Shown: positions 17,390 to 26,121 of the stretch, one piece after another
Layout: each line of letters opens with the position of its first letter
How positions within the stretch are numbered: position 1 is the stretch's first letter
Assembly (NCBI GenBank): GCA_963603285.1
Contig: CAVCMG010000003.1
Span: 1 to 64,000, forward strand
DNA: 64,000 nt
DNA from: UBA11957 sp963603285
Lineage (GTDB): Bacteria; Bacillota; Clostridia; Lachnospirales; Lachnospiraceae
Direction: 5' to 3'
Notes under the pieces: generated by a model
The model's input: the letters and a program-made list of their open reading frames with translations, nothing else
Told to the model about the DNA's origin: nothing
Databases searched by the model: none
Translations under genes and position numbers: made by a program

Positions 17390-18979
17390 TCAGACATCAT
17401 ACACCACAACCACATCCCCCGGCAGGATCACCGTCTTACCCCGGGGAATCATATTTTCTTCCCCACGGCGGATCATGGCGATCAGCACATCCTCGGGCAG
17501 CTGCAATTCTTCGATGCTCTTATTACTCCATTCATGCCTGCTGTCTATGAGAATTTCTCTTAGATTAATCCCGCCTGTTCCCTCAAAGGACGGTACGCTT
17601 AAAATAATGCTGTCCCCGGCAAGGATCCTTGTGTTTCCCCTCGGGATCAGCGTCTCACCTTTTCGCTTGATCATCAGCGCCAGCGCATCCGCCGGCATTT
17701 CCAGCTGGCTCATCTTTTTATTCTGCCATGTATGTCCCTCCGGAATATACATACGCATCAATGTCAGAGATGAATCCTCCTGATAATCGTTGAAAGTTTT
17801 CAAAACATCGGCCTCCGTGTCGATCATATCCAGCTTTGTCGCCACCTTCGGAAGCAGCGTTCCCTGTACCGCCACGGAAAGCAGCGACACCATAAACACG
17901 ATATGGAACAGATCATTTTCCAGCGCCGGAATACTGGCTACCGCATAGATGGCAAATACGATGGACGATGCACCGCGAAGTCCCGCCCAGGATATACAGC
18001 ATTGCTGCTTCCACCCTGCCCTGAACGGTCGCAGCAACAGGTAAACCATCACCGGACGGCCGACAAACAGCAGAAACAGCGCTATGGCTACTGCCACACC
18101 CATCACTGAGGGCAGACGGGATGGAAATGACAAAAGCCCCAGAATAAAGAAGATACAGATCTGTGCCAGATTGGTGATACCATCAAAGAACGGCACCAGA
18201 ATCTTTTTATGCCGGATCGGGCTGTTTCCAAGAATAATTCCCGTGAGGTATACGCTCAGATAGCCGTTACCGCCAACCATGGACGGCAGCGCATAGGAAA
18301 TCAGAACGACCGCCACAACAAAGATCGTATCCAATCCCTCTGCCACCAGTGTGGTTTTTCTGAGGATCATCACCGTAAGTACTGCCACACCCACACCGAT
18401 CAGAACGCCATAGGCGATCTGGGCAAACAGCATATAACCGATAGAGGTCTGCTGCCCTGTGATCATCGCAATGGCAATGGTTGTCAGCATATACGACACC
18501 GGATCGTTACTGCCGCTCTCGATTTCCAGCAAAGAGTCCGTGCCGTATTTCAGTGACAAATGCTTGGAACGCAGAATCGAAAAAACCGAGGCCGCATCGG
18601 TGGAGCTCAAAACCGCACCGATCAGAAAGCCCTCCATCCATTGCATCCGAAGCACAAATGTACAAAATAACGTTACAGACAAAGCCGTAAGAACAACGCC
18701 CATAAAAGACAGCAGAATAGCTTTGGCTGCCACGGGCCTGGCTGTCTTCCACTTTGTGCCGAAGCCACCATAAAACATCACAAAGGCCAGCGCAACGGAA
18801 CAGATCTTCTCTGTCAGCGCCAGATTTTCATAATAGATCCCCAGCGGACCGTCCGCACCAAAAAACATGCCCAGTCCGATAAACAACAAAAGCACCGGCA
18901 TCCCCGTCCGGTCTGCAAACCGGTTGGCTGCCACACATAAAAGAATAACTACCGCGATCAGCAAAAGTATGGTCGTCAT
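17390..18979 (-). CDS. K+/H+ antiporter with tandem RCK-C domains (CPA1, NhaP2-like)
   Basis: A 529-residue antiporter. The first about 380 residues are a 12-13 helix CPA1 membrane domain with SSTDAASV and ESGSNDPVSYMLT, matching the ion-binding motifs of NhaP-type exchangers. Two C-terminal RCK-C (TrkA-C) domains follow (about 400-460 and 470-529), each with a LIPRGNT- or MIPRGKT-type turn and a final GD. These domains usually bind a nucleotide such as c-di-AMP or sense K+. It starts 13 nt after the VWA gene and so probably belongs to the MoxR-VWA operon. Confidence 0.88.
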   Translation of the reverse strand: MTTILLLIAVVILLCVAANRFADRTGMPVLLLFIGLGMFFGADGPLGIYYENLALTEKICSVALAFVMFYGGFGTKWKTARPVAAKAILLSFMGVVLTALSVTLFCTFVLRMQWMEGFLIGAVLSSTDAASVFSILRSKHLSLKYGTDSLLEIESGSNDPVSYMLTTIAIAMITGQQTSIGYMLFAQIAYGVLIGVGVAVLTVMILRKTTLVAEGLDTIFVVAVVLISYALPSMVGGNGYLSVYLTGIILGNSPIRHKKILVPFFDGITNLAQICIFFILGLLSFPSRLPSVMGVAVAIALFLLFVGRPVMVYLLLRPFRAGWKQQCCISWAGLRGASSIVFAIYAVASIPALENDLFHIVFMVSLLSVAVQGTLLPKVATKLDMIDTEADVLKTFNDYQEDSSLTLMRMYIPEGHTWQNKKMSQLEMPADALALMIKRKGETLIPRGNTRILAGDSIILSVPSFEGTGGINLREILIDSRHEWSNKSIEELQLPEDVLIAMIRRGEENMIPRGKTVILPGDVVVVYDV

Positions 18980-18992
18980 GTATCCTCCTGTC

Positions 18993-20738
18993 TTATCCCT
19001 GTTCCTTCAGCTCTCCGAGTATCTTCAATAAAAGTCCGCTCACTGCATCCGGCAGCTGCCGGATCTCACGGATTCGGACAAAGGAACTGCCATAGATCGT
19101 TTTCAGATCATCCAGTGCGTAATTTCCGCCCTTGAAAATAGCGGCAACACGGATGCCCTGTTTCCGGAAATTCTGCACGGCTGCTCTGGTATCTTCCACG
19201 GCCAGTGTTTCCCGGTATTCCCGTCCTTTTGAAAACGTGCCCGGCACGCAGGCTTTCGTCAGATCCAGCACCACCGCATCCGTCAGTATGAGAACGATCC
19301 GTTTTCTGCTTTTCTCTCCACTGTCTGTCAACAGTGGCTGCAAAGCCGCAAATGCCAGACCGTCCCGGTTATTTCCTGCGGTAAAAAAATGGAAAATGCC
19401 ATCCGCATGATCCGTACTTTCATAGCTCTTTAATTTCTGCAGGATCGTATAGCTTCTCTGGCTACGAAAGCTCGTGACCTGTACAGGAATCTGCAGATTC
19501 ATCAGGCTCCGGGTAATGATATAGGCCTGAGCAGCCAGACTTTCCTGCTCCTGCACACGGGAGCTGGACGCATCCAGCACAAGATCTACGCATACCTCCG
19601 GTGACGGCTCCGTAATCTCCCGGCGAAAGACAGCCAGATCATGCATCGCCCGGATCCTGTACACTGCACCGGCATCCAGCTGTCCCTGCAGGGTATGCAC
19701 GATATCCGGCTCCTGCTGTGTCTCCAGCGCATGTTTGAGGTGATCCGTAATCTGCAGAATGCAGCGTTCAAAATACCGGCGATTTGCCCGGTAATATGCC
19801 TGATTTCGTTCCAGCTGTTCCTTCTGTTCTCTGCCATATCGCAGTCCGTCCTCGCCCTGCGATACTGCTGGCTGAGTCCCGGCATACCAGAGGTGACACA
19901 GGGCATGATAGCCGGTACAGTATGCCTTTTCCAGCCTGTCCATCGTCTGCTCATCAAACAGACAGTCCCCGAAGATTTCCTGTACAAACTGCCGATCCTC
20001 TGCTGCTGTCGTCTGGTTCAGCAGATGCCGCCACAGCGTTTTCAGCCTGCTGCCATCCTCTTCCTGTGATTTTTTCTCATCTGCATCCGTTTTCAGATGA
20101 AAATCTGTATGAAGCAGTCGTCCGAGCAGCACCATCAGAAGTCCCGCTCCCACAAAGTCTGTCTGTTCCGATTCTCTGACTCTGGTAAAACGGTAATAAA
20201 AATACCGCCATAAAAGTTCCTTTATTCCGGACACCAGTGCGGCATCGTCACCATCCGCTGTATTCTTCTTTGCCAGTGCATCCATTGCCTCTGCCAGCTC
20301 GATCTCCCGCTTCGTAAAATCCGTGAGATTTTTTCCCGCCATTTTATACCAGTGCAACAATACCTGCCGGTGTTCGCTCATTTCCGGATAACGTGCCGGT
20401 GGCCGAAGTTCTCCAAGATGCTGCACGGCATACTCTCTGCGCAGCGCATCAAGTGCCGGCCGGCTGTCCTTCATCCGCAGGAACACAGCCCGCTCCAGAA
20501 TCAGCTGCACATAGCAGCGGTATGTATCCGGATCTTTCCCGATCTCAATGCCCCGCAGAAATGGAAGCAGGATTTCCGCATCCATACAGACATAGCCCAG
20601 TCCCTCCAGCGTATTCAGATACAATGACGGCTCATCATCTTTCTGAAAGAACAGATACTGCGGCTCAAAATCATACTGTCCCGCAGCTGTCCAGACCATA
20701 TTGCAGGCTCTTTTCTGCTGCGTATTTCTTATTTCCAT
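18993..20738 (-). CDS. VWA-domain protein, MoxR partner
   Basis: A 581-residue protein of the type paired with MoxR AAA+ ATPases. The C-terminal von Willebrand A domain (about 385-575) has the metal-ion motif DASSS (in LVLDASSSR) and a Rossmann-like run ending LILTDAVV. The long N-terminal helical region is not recognised. Its ATG overlaps the end of the MoxR gene (ATGGAAATAA), implying translational coupling. MoxR-VWA pairs act as chaperones for cofactor insertion or complex maturation; here the operon continues into a K+/H+ antiporter, a possible client (inference). Confidence 0.8.
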   Translation of the reverse strand: MEIRNTQQKRACNMVWTAAGQYDFEPQYLFFQKDDEPSLYLNTLEGLGYVCMDAEILLPFLRGIEIGKDPDTYRCYVQLILERAVFLRMKDSRPALDALRREYAVQHLGELRPPARYPEMSEHRQVLLHWYKMAGKNLTDFTKREIELAEAMDALAKKNTADGDDAALVSGIKELLWRYFYYRFTRVRESEQTDFVGAGLLMVLLGRLLHTDFHLKTDADEKKSQEEDGSRLKTLWRHLLNQTTAAEDRQFVQEIFGDCLFDEQTMDRLEKAYCTGYHALCHLWYAGTQPAVSQGEDGLRYGREQKEQLERNQAYYRANRRYFERCILQITDHLKHALETQQEPDIVHTLQGQLDAGAVYRIRAMHDLAVFRREITEPSPEVCVDLVLDASSSRVQEQESLAAQAYIITRSLMNLQIPVQVTSFRSQRSYTILQKLKSYESTDHADGIFHFFTAGNNRDGLAFAALQPLLTDSGEKSRKRIVLILTDAVVLDLTKACVPGTFSKGREYRETLAVEDTRAAVQNFRKQGIRVAAIFKGGNYALDDLKTIYGSSFVRIREIRQLPDAVSGLLLKILGELKEQG

Positions 20739-21625
20739 GCCTTTGGTATCCTCGCTGCAATCACATCATGCACGATCTGGCGCTCCACCGGATCAAAGAC
20801 CTTGTTGGTCATGCCCATATCCATGGCCTCCAGAGGCACCATGCCAAGCTTCATCAGCGCCACCGCATCGAGAAGCCCGCGAAGATCCACGCCTCTCGGG
20901 CTGATCTCCGCACTGACCGCCTTTTCATCCAGCTCATAAAAGATGGCCTCCAGCTGTTTTGCCATGCTGTGGCTGATCTCCGGATATTCCCGCTTCAACA
21001 GCCTGTCCAGCTGTTTTTCCTGGATCGTTGGCATCTGCAGCACCACAAACCGGGAGCCAAGGGCTTCGTTTAGTTCTCTCGTACCGGCATATCCGTAGTT
21101 CATCGTCCCGATAAACCGGGTCGCCGGATGCAGGTGGATCCGCTCATAGCCGGAAATTTCCAGCACGCGCCGGTAGTCCAGCGTCGCATGCAGCACGGCC
21201 ATGGCCTCATTCTTTGCCATATTGATCTCATCCAGAATCCCGAAACCGCCATATTTCGCACACTGGCAGATCGGTCCCGGCCGGAACACAACTCTGTCAC
21301 CATCGTAAGTATCCGTACCGATCAGATACGCCGCATCCACATTGACATGGAAGGAAATGTTCCAGAACGGACGCCCGAAGATATAGGCCAGATTCTCCGC
21401 CAGTACGTTCTTACCCGTAGCCTTCGGCCCGGCCAGCAGCAGATTTTTCCCTGCAAGAATCGCACAGATGGCCTTTTCCATGATTTCCTTACCATAATAA
21501 TGAAACTGCGGCACCTCGCCCCCGCTTCTGTCCTCCGGTAACTGCTCCCCGACATATTTTGCCTTAAACTTCTCTATTTCTTCTTGCAGAGATTTTCCGA
21601 TCCCTTCTTCATCCAGCCACTCCAT
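20729..21625 (-). CDS. MoxR-family AAA+ ATPase
   Basis: A 298-residue AAA+ ATPase. Walker A is seen as AGPKATGKN (about residues 60-68; note the unusual A-T in place of the common GxGKT arrangement), Walker B as GGFGILDEINMA, and sensor 1 as FIGTMNYGY. Start chosen at 21625 because AGGGAGG precedes this ATG; the frame to 21721 is an extension without a site. It overlaps the VWA gene by 10 nt. The pair likely remodels or assembles a protein complex. Confidence 0.88.
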   Translation of the reverse strand: MEWLDEEGIGKSLQEEIEKFKAKYVGEQLPEDRSGGEVPQFHYYGKEIMEKAICAILAGKNLLLAGPKATGKNVLAENLAYIFGRPFWNISFHVNVDAAYLIGTDTYDGDRVVFRPGPICQCAKYGGFGILDEINMAKNEAMAVLHATLDYRRVLEISGYERIHLHPATRFIGTMNYGYAGTRELNEALGSRFVVLQMPTIQEKQLDRLLKREYPEISHSMAKQLEAIFYELDEKAVSAEISPRGVDLRGLLDAVALMKLGMVPLEAMDMGMTNKVFDPVERQIVHDVIAARIPKAWK

Positions 21626-21737
21626 GATCGAATGCCTCCCTTTAGTACATCTTTTTACTCTGCCAGTATAGCACATCACCGTCCTTCGGTATAGTTTCCG
21701 CATGGTATCTTTTCCTGTCAACCACCCGCAGCCCGAT

Positions 21738-21768
21738 TGTTAACCTAGCGAAATATTTAGTTGACATT
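21738..21768. promoter_or_regulatory. BirA operator upstream of bioY
   Basis: TTGTTAACC, 13 nt, AGTTGACAT. The first half is identical to the Firmicutes BirA half-site; the second matches at 6 of 9. The spacing equals that known for the Bacillus bio operator. It overlaps the -35 element, so biotinyl-AMP-BirA binding would block transcription. Confidence 0.8.
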
Positions 21769-21789
21769 TCTTTTTGTAAACGCTATACT
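21762..21789 (+). promoter_or_regulatory. bioY promoter
   Basis: TTGACA (21762-21767), 16 nt, TATACT (21784-21789), overlapping the BirA operator. Confidence 0.8.
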
Positions 21790-21832
21790 AAGCACGTTCG
21801 CAATACATTACGACTTGCAAAGGAGAAAACAA

Positions 21833-22384
21833 ATGAGTACAAACACGACAACAACCTCCCGCTTTACCACAAAACGTCTGGTAACGATGGCTCTGTTCGC
21901 TGCGATCATCTGCATCGCCGCCTACATCAGCATCCCGTTACCGTTGCCGGGAGCTCCCCATATTACCCTGCAGAATTTCGTGATCATCCTGATCGCGCTG
22001 CTGTTTCCGTCCCTTGATGCTTTCCTGATCGTCCTCGTCTGGATGCTTCTTGGTATCATCGGCCTGCCGGTCTTTATCGGCGGTGGTTCCGGTATCGCTT
22101 ACCTGCTGATGCCGTACGGCGGATACACCGTAGTTTTCCCGATCGTAGCTCTGCTGCTTCCGGCACTCTGTGGCAAACAGTATAACCGTCTGCGCTACAC
22201 ACTGGTAGCCATCCTCGGTGCAGTACTGATCGACGCCATCGGTATGTTCCGTCTGATGGGCGTTAACGGACTGACACTGACTCAGGGTATCGCCACCGGT
22301 TTCGTACCGTTTATTCCGCTGGATCTGGTCAAATGCATCGTTGCAGCCCAGATCATCCCGCAGTTCCGCAAGATCATCCAGTAA
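21833..22384 (+). CDS. bioY: Biotin transporter BioY (ECF S-component)
   Basis: A 183-residue, six-helix membrane protein, the substrate-binding component of the biotin ECF transporter. The family pattern is clear: ALFAAIICIAAYISIPLPLP, then ITLQNFVIIL, then GGGSGIAYLLMPYGGY. It imports biotin or close analogues together with a shared energising module (EcfAA'T), not in this window. Start chosen at 21833, preceded by AGGAG. A BirA operator lies over its promoter, so it is probably repressed by biotin. A bidirectional terminator follows. Confidence 0.95.
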   Translation: MSTNTTTTSRFTTKRLVTMALFAAIICIAAYISIPLPLPGAPHITLQNFVIILIALLFPSLDAFLIVLVWMLLGIIGLPVFIGGGSGIAYLLMPYGGYTVVFPIVALLLPALCGKQYNRLRYTLVAILGAVLIDAIGMFRLMGVNGLTLTQGIATGFVPFIPLDLVKCIVAAQIIPQFRKIIQ

Positions 22385-22425
22385 GCCAAATTGATTCATT
22401 TGGTTAATTATTGATCTGAAATATA

Positions 22426-22466
22426 AAAAATGCGAAGGAATGGCTACGCCGCTCCCTCGCATTTTT
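22426..22466. terminator. Bidirectional terminator between bioY and smsB
   Basis: AAAAATGCGA...GGC and GCC...TCGCATTTTT pair over about 19 bp (two mismatches, one wobble) with a 3-nt loop. Confidence 0.75.
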
Positions 22467-22467
22467 C

Positions 22468-23388
22468 TTATTTTAAGAATCCATTGATGATCTGCTCTTC
22501 GGCCTCTGCCTCGGTAAGCCCCAGCGTCATCAGCTTGATGATCTGCTCACCTGCGATCTTACCGATCGCCGCCTCATGGATCAGCGCCGCATCCAGATCG
22601 TTGGCCTCCAGCTGCGGAACCGCCAGGATCTTTGCCTTGTCCATGATGATCGCATCACACTCTGTATGGCCGCTGCACGGTGCATTACCGATGATACGGG
22701 AATCAAACTTCTGCCAGGAATGATCTCTGGCTACCGAACGGGACACCACATCAGCGCTGGCACCCTCGCCGTTTAATTCCACCTTGTACATACTCTCTGC
22801 CTTCTGGTTTCCATGGGTCATCAGACGCTCTCTGACCACCAGCTTCGCACCGGCCGCCAGCTCTGCCTTTGTATCGCGCACTGTAGAATCCACGCCGCGG
22901 ATCTGTACCATCTCCATCTCCATCGTGGAATCCTCCTGCATATACACCTCTGTGCCCGGATTCAGGATACGTTTTCCCTCGCCGTCACCTTCGCCGTAAT
23001 GCTTCTCCACATATTTGACCTTTGCGCCCTTGCCCACATAGAAACGGTGTACACCGTCATGCTGGGAATCCTGATTGCCACAGTTGTGGATACCGCATCC
23101 GGCCACGATCACGACATCTGCGCCCTCACCGATATAAAAATCGTTATATACGACCTCCTTCAAACCGCTCTGGCTCAAAACCACCGGGATATGCACACTC
23201 TCGTTCTTTGTCCCCGGTTTGATCTTAATGTCGATACCGCTGCCGTCCTCTTTGGAGATAATATCGATGTTCGCCGTCGTATTTCTTGCGGCCATCTTGC
23301 TGTTGGCACGGATATTGTAAGCGCCCTCCGGCACGCTGTGGAGGTCAGCTACCTCTTCCAGTATTCTCTTCTGAATCTCGTCGATCAT
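22468..23388 (-). CDS. SufB/SufD-like Fe-S scaffold subunit (SmsB-type)
   Basis: A 306-residue SufB/SufD-family protein much shorter than SufB (about 470), matching the SmsB component of the minimal SUF-like (SMS) system. The beta-helix core (about 60-230) contains VAGCGIHNCGNQDSQHDG, with Cys and His residues that could bind cluster or iron, and the family motifs THGNQKAES and CSGHTECDAI. With SmsC it probably forms an ATP-driven Fe-S assembly scaffold. It overlaps smsC by 4 nt, so the two are co-translated. Confidence 0.82.
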   Translation of the reverse strand: MIDEIQKRILEEVADLHSVPEGAYNIRANSKMAARNTTANIDIISKEDGSGIDIKIKPGTKNESVHIPVVLSQSGLKEVVYNDFYIGEGADVVIVAGCGIHNCGNQDSQHDGVHRFYVGKGAKVKYVEKHYGEGDGEGKRILNPGTEVYMQEDSTMEMEMVQIRGVDSTVRDTKAELAAGAKLVVRERLMTHGNQKAESMYKVELNGEGASADVVSRSVARDHSWQKFDSRIIGNAPCSGHTECDAIIMDKAKILAVPQLEANDLDAALIHEAAIGKIAGEQIIKLMTLGLTEAEAEEQIINGFLK

Positions 23389-24128
23389 GCCTTTTTTCCC
23401 TCCTTATCCAGCTGGTTGCAGTTGTTAACCGCCGAAGCCGTACCTAAAAGCTCCGGCAGGATCTGCTCTTTTGGTCCCTGCTTTGAGATCGTACCGCCAG
23501 CGATCACAACGATCTCGTCAGCGATATCCAGAATACGCTCCTGATGGGAAATGATCATGATGGAGCCGTTGGTCGTCTCGCGCATCCTCTCAAATACCTT
23601 GATCAGGTTCTGGAAACTCCACAAGTCGATACCGGCCTCCGGCTCGTCGAATACGGACAGCTGTGTGGATCTTGCCAGCACCGTTGCGATCTCGATTCGC
23701 TTTAATTCCCCGCCAGAGAGGCTGGCATTGACTTCGCGGTGCACATAATCCCTCGCGCAAAGTCCTACCTCTGACAGGAACTGACAGGCATCGGCCACCG
23801 AAAGCTCTTTTCCGGCAGCAATGCGCAGTAAATCCAGTACACGGATGCCCTTAAACCGTACCGGCTGCTGGAAAGCAAAGCTGATACCCATTTTCGCTCT
23901 CTCAGTGATGGATTTACCGGTGATATCCTCTCCGTTCAGTAAAATCTGTCCCTCCGTCGGTGTCTCGATACCGGCAATCAGCTTGGCCAGTGTAGATTTG
24001 CCACCGCCGTTTGGCCCGGTGATCACGACAAACTTGTGGTCATCGACGGTCAGGCTCAGGTCTTTGATAATCTCTTTCTGTCCCTTGTCGTCAGCGACAT
24101 CAAAAGAAACATGCTTCAATTCTAACAT
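23385..24128 (-). CDS. SufC-like ABC ATPase (SmsC-type)
   Basis: A 247-residue ABC ATPase of the SufC family: Walker A GPNGGGKST, Q-loop in FAFQQPVRFKGI, ABC signature LSGGELKRIEIA, Walker B LSVFDEPEAGID. There is no membrane domain, as expected for SufC. Start chosen at 24128, preceded by AAGGAG; the longer frame to 24377 runs antisense-frame over DUF134 and is spurious. Downstream smsB overlaps it by 4 nt. It energises Fe-S assembly with SmsB. Confidence 0.9.
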   Translation of the reverse strand: MLELKHVSFDVADDKGQKEIIKDLSLTVDDHKFVVITGPNGGGKSTLAKLIAGIETPTEGQILLNGEDITGKSITERAKMGISFAFQQPVRFKGIRVLDLLRIAAGKELSVADACQFLSEVGLCARDYVHREVNASLSGGELKRIEIATVLARSTQLSVFDEPEAGIDLWSFQNLIKVFERMRETTNGSIMIISHQERILDIADEIVVIAGGTISKQGPKEQILPELLGTASAVNNCNQLDKEGKKA

Positions 24129-24201
24129 GTATGACTCCTTTTCTCCCGCAGGAATAGGCAAACCAGATGCACGGCATACAACGCTGCCCGTGCATGACGT
24201 T

Positions 24202-24582
24202 TTAACAGCCCTCCTGCTGTGGTGTTTTTTGTTTTTCGCAGAGACGGCATGCATCACTTGTTTTCTTATGTGTGCAGGTCGGCAGGTTACCCTCGCAGAC
24301 CTCATAATTACCGCCCTCGATCCAGAGCTCCTTTCCATTGACCAGACAGTCCGCGATCTTCTGGCGGGCTCTCGCATAGATCGCCGTCACACTGGTGCGC
24401 ACCAGATTCATCTGCCGGGCACATTCCTCCTGCGTCAGACCCTCGTGATCGATCAGCCGGATACACTCGTACTCGTCCACCTCCAGCACACAGATGTCCT
24501 TTGCCCCCTTATTGCTAACAGGGATAAAACAATTAAACCGCGGTGGCTTGCATACTCGTCTCTTCTTCGCAGGTCTTGCCAT
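24202..24582 (-). CDS. DUF134 predicted DNA-binding regulator
   Basis: A 126-residue DUF134 protein. It opens MARPAKKRRVCKPP, the diagnostic start of the family, and carries a sigma-like helix-turn-helix (GLTQEECARQMNLVRTSVTA, about residues 48-67). The C-terminus is Cys-rich (CEGNLPTCTHKK, then CRLCEKQK), a plausible metal or Fe-S ligand set. It is the first gene of an operon with smsC-smsB, 73 nt upstream. The promoter carries two identical palindromes. The simplest reading is a cluster-sensing autoregulator of Fe-S assembly; this is inference. Confidence 0.85.
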   Translation of the reverse strand: MARPAKKRRVCKPPRFNCFIPVSNKGAKDICVLEVDEYECIRLIDHEGLTQEECARQMNLVRTSVTAIYARARQKIADCLVNGKELWIEGGNYEVCEGNLPTCTHKKTSDACRLCEKQKTPQQEGC

Positions 24583-24628
24583 GGAAATTTCCTCCTTTTG
24601 CGCTTTTTTTTAAAGCGCCATAACTGTA

Positions 24629-24658
24629 ATTATACACGTTATTTTTGACATATGTCAA
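24629..24658 (-). promoter_or_regulatory. Promoter of DUF134-smsC-smsB
   Basis: On the minus strand TTGACA (24653-24658), 18 nt, TATAAT (24629-24634). The -35 lies inside the proximal palindrome. Confidence 0.7.
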
Positions 24659-24690
24659 TAAAATATGCGTATTATTTCTGACATATGTCA
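24646..24690. promoter_or_regulatory. Paired palindromic operators TGACATATGTCA
   Basis: The perfect 12-bp palindrome TGACATATGTCA occurs at 24646-24657 and 24679-24690, 33 bp apart (about three helical turns). The proximal copy covers the -35 of the DUF134 promoter. Confidence 0.75.
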
Positions 24691-24733
24691 ATAAAAAACA
24701 CATCTCCCGGAGCTTTTTTATATACCAGAGCAA

Positions 24734-24776
24734 AAAAGAACATGTCAGCCCCAGCTGGAAACTGACATGTTCTTTT
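24734..24776 (-). terminator. Terminator of the marR-MATE operon
   Basis: A perfect 15-bp stem (24734-24748 with 24762-24776), 13-nt loop, runs into TTTTTT on the minus strand, just past the MATE stop codon. Confidence 0.85.
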
Positions 24777-24792
24777 ACCTGTCCGCATATTT

Positions 24793-26121
24793 TCATGCAT
24801 GTTTCTTCTTCCACCTGTACCACAGTACGCCGGAAAGTATAACCGCAGCATAATCCGTGATCGCCTGTCCATAGATTACCCCGTTCAGTCCTGCGACAAT
24901 ATTCAACAGGTACAACAGCGGGATCAGCAGAAGTCCCTGCCGCATGACAGACAAAAAAATGGCCGGAAATGCATATTCCACTGACTGCATACAGTTCATA
25001 TTCATAAAGAGCAGACCGATCATCGGGCCGGACAGCATATAGGCCACCAGCATCATCACGCCATATCGGATAACCTCTGGATCGTTGATAAACAAACGGA
25101 TGATCGGCTCTCTGCAAATGAAAAACAGAACCGTCGCCAGCACGCCAACGATCACACAGCATTTCTTTGTATAGCTTTCCACCTCTGCAAAACGCTTCGT
25201 ATTTCCGGAACCGTAATTGTAGCCCAGCAGCGGCTGTACACCATTGGCCAGTCCCATCTGCAAAAAGGTGATAAACATATTCGCCTTGAACACGATACCG
25301 ACCGCCGCCACCGGCGCATTGCCATAAGCCACAAGGATCTGATTCAGAACAATGGTGGACACACTCATCAGCATCGAAAATACAGCGGTAGGCAGTCCGG
25401 AGAGGCAGATGCTCTTCAGCAGTCCCCCTTTTACGGTCAGATACCGGATATGCAGCGAAAAGTGCTGGCTCTTTTTCAGGAAATACCACAGATAATACAG
25501 GCTGGCCAGCACATTACCGATCGTTGTGGCGATCGCCGCTCCGGCGGCTCCCATCCCAAGGACACTGATAAACACCGGATCCAGCACAATATTGACCACC
25601 GTACCGATCATACTGCCAACCATTGCCTCCTTACTGGCTCCCTCGGAACGCACGATAAAACTGGCCGCTGCCGACCAGATGATAAACGGCGCACCGTATG
25701 CCACATGGAAGGTATACCCTCTGGCAAAGGCATACGTCTGCTCATTGGCGCCAAACAGCGTCAAAATCGGGCGCATACCACCAAACAACACGACCATCAG
25801 CACCAGCCCAATACCCAGAGAACCGTACGTTACCAGCGCCGATACCTGTTTCATCTTCTTTTCATTTTTTTCGCCCATAGCCATCGAAGCGGCCGCACTG
25901 CCGCCCATACCAAACATGTTGGCAAAGGCCATAAACAGAATAAAAATCGGATTTGTCAGACTGACCGCCGCCACCTGCAGCGGATCGCCGGTCTGTCCGA
26001 CAAAGAACGTATCCGCCATATTATACACAACGGTCACAAGACTGCTGATCACACTGGGGATCGCCATCTTTGCCACCGCTTTTGAAACCTTTAATTCCGT
26101 CATTAATTCCTGATCAGTCAT
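24793..26121 (-). CDS. MATE-family efflux transporter
   Basis: A protein of 442 residues from the start chosen at 26121 (MTDQELMTELKVSK), with 12 predicted helices. Family motifs include MAIPSVISSLVTVVYNMADTF in helix 1 (pattern given in part) and VGQTGDPLQVAAVSLTNP. MATE proteins export drugs or metabolites in exchange for Na+ or H+. The start overlaps the end of the marR gene by 8 nt (ATGACTGA), so the two are translationally coupled. The longer frame to 26214 lies inside marR and is unlikely. Confidence 0.88.
   Translation of the reverse strand: MTDQELMTELKVSKAVAKMAIPSVISSLVTVVYNMADTFFVGQTGDPLQVAAVSLTNPIFILFMAFANMFGMGGSAAASMAMGEKNEKKMKQVSALVTYGSLGIGLVLMVVLFGGMRPILTLFGANEQTYAFARGYTFHVAYGAPFIIWSAAASFIVRSEGASKEAMVGSMIGTVVNIVLDPVFISVLGMGAAGAAIATTIGNVLASLYYLWYFLKKSQHFSLHIRYLTVKGGLLKSICLSGLPTAVFSMLMSVSTIVLNQILVAYGNAPVAAVGIVFKANMFITFLQMGLANGVQPLLGYNYGSGNTKRFAEVESYTKKCCVIVGVLATVLFFICREPIIRLFINDPEVIRYGVMMLVAYMLSGPMIGLLFMNMNCMQSVEYAFPAIFLSVMRQGLLLIPLLYLLNIVAGLNGVIYGQAITDYAAVILSGVLWYRWKKKHA

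Noticed and set aside
23385..24377. Long N-terminal extension of the SufC-like gene
   Set aside because: The extension lies over the DUF134 gene in another frame and is not SufC-like; the internal ATG at 24128 has a ribosome-binding site.
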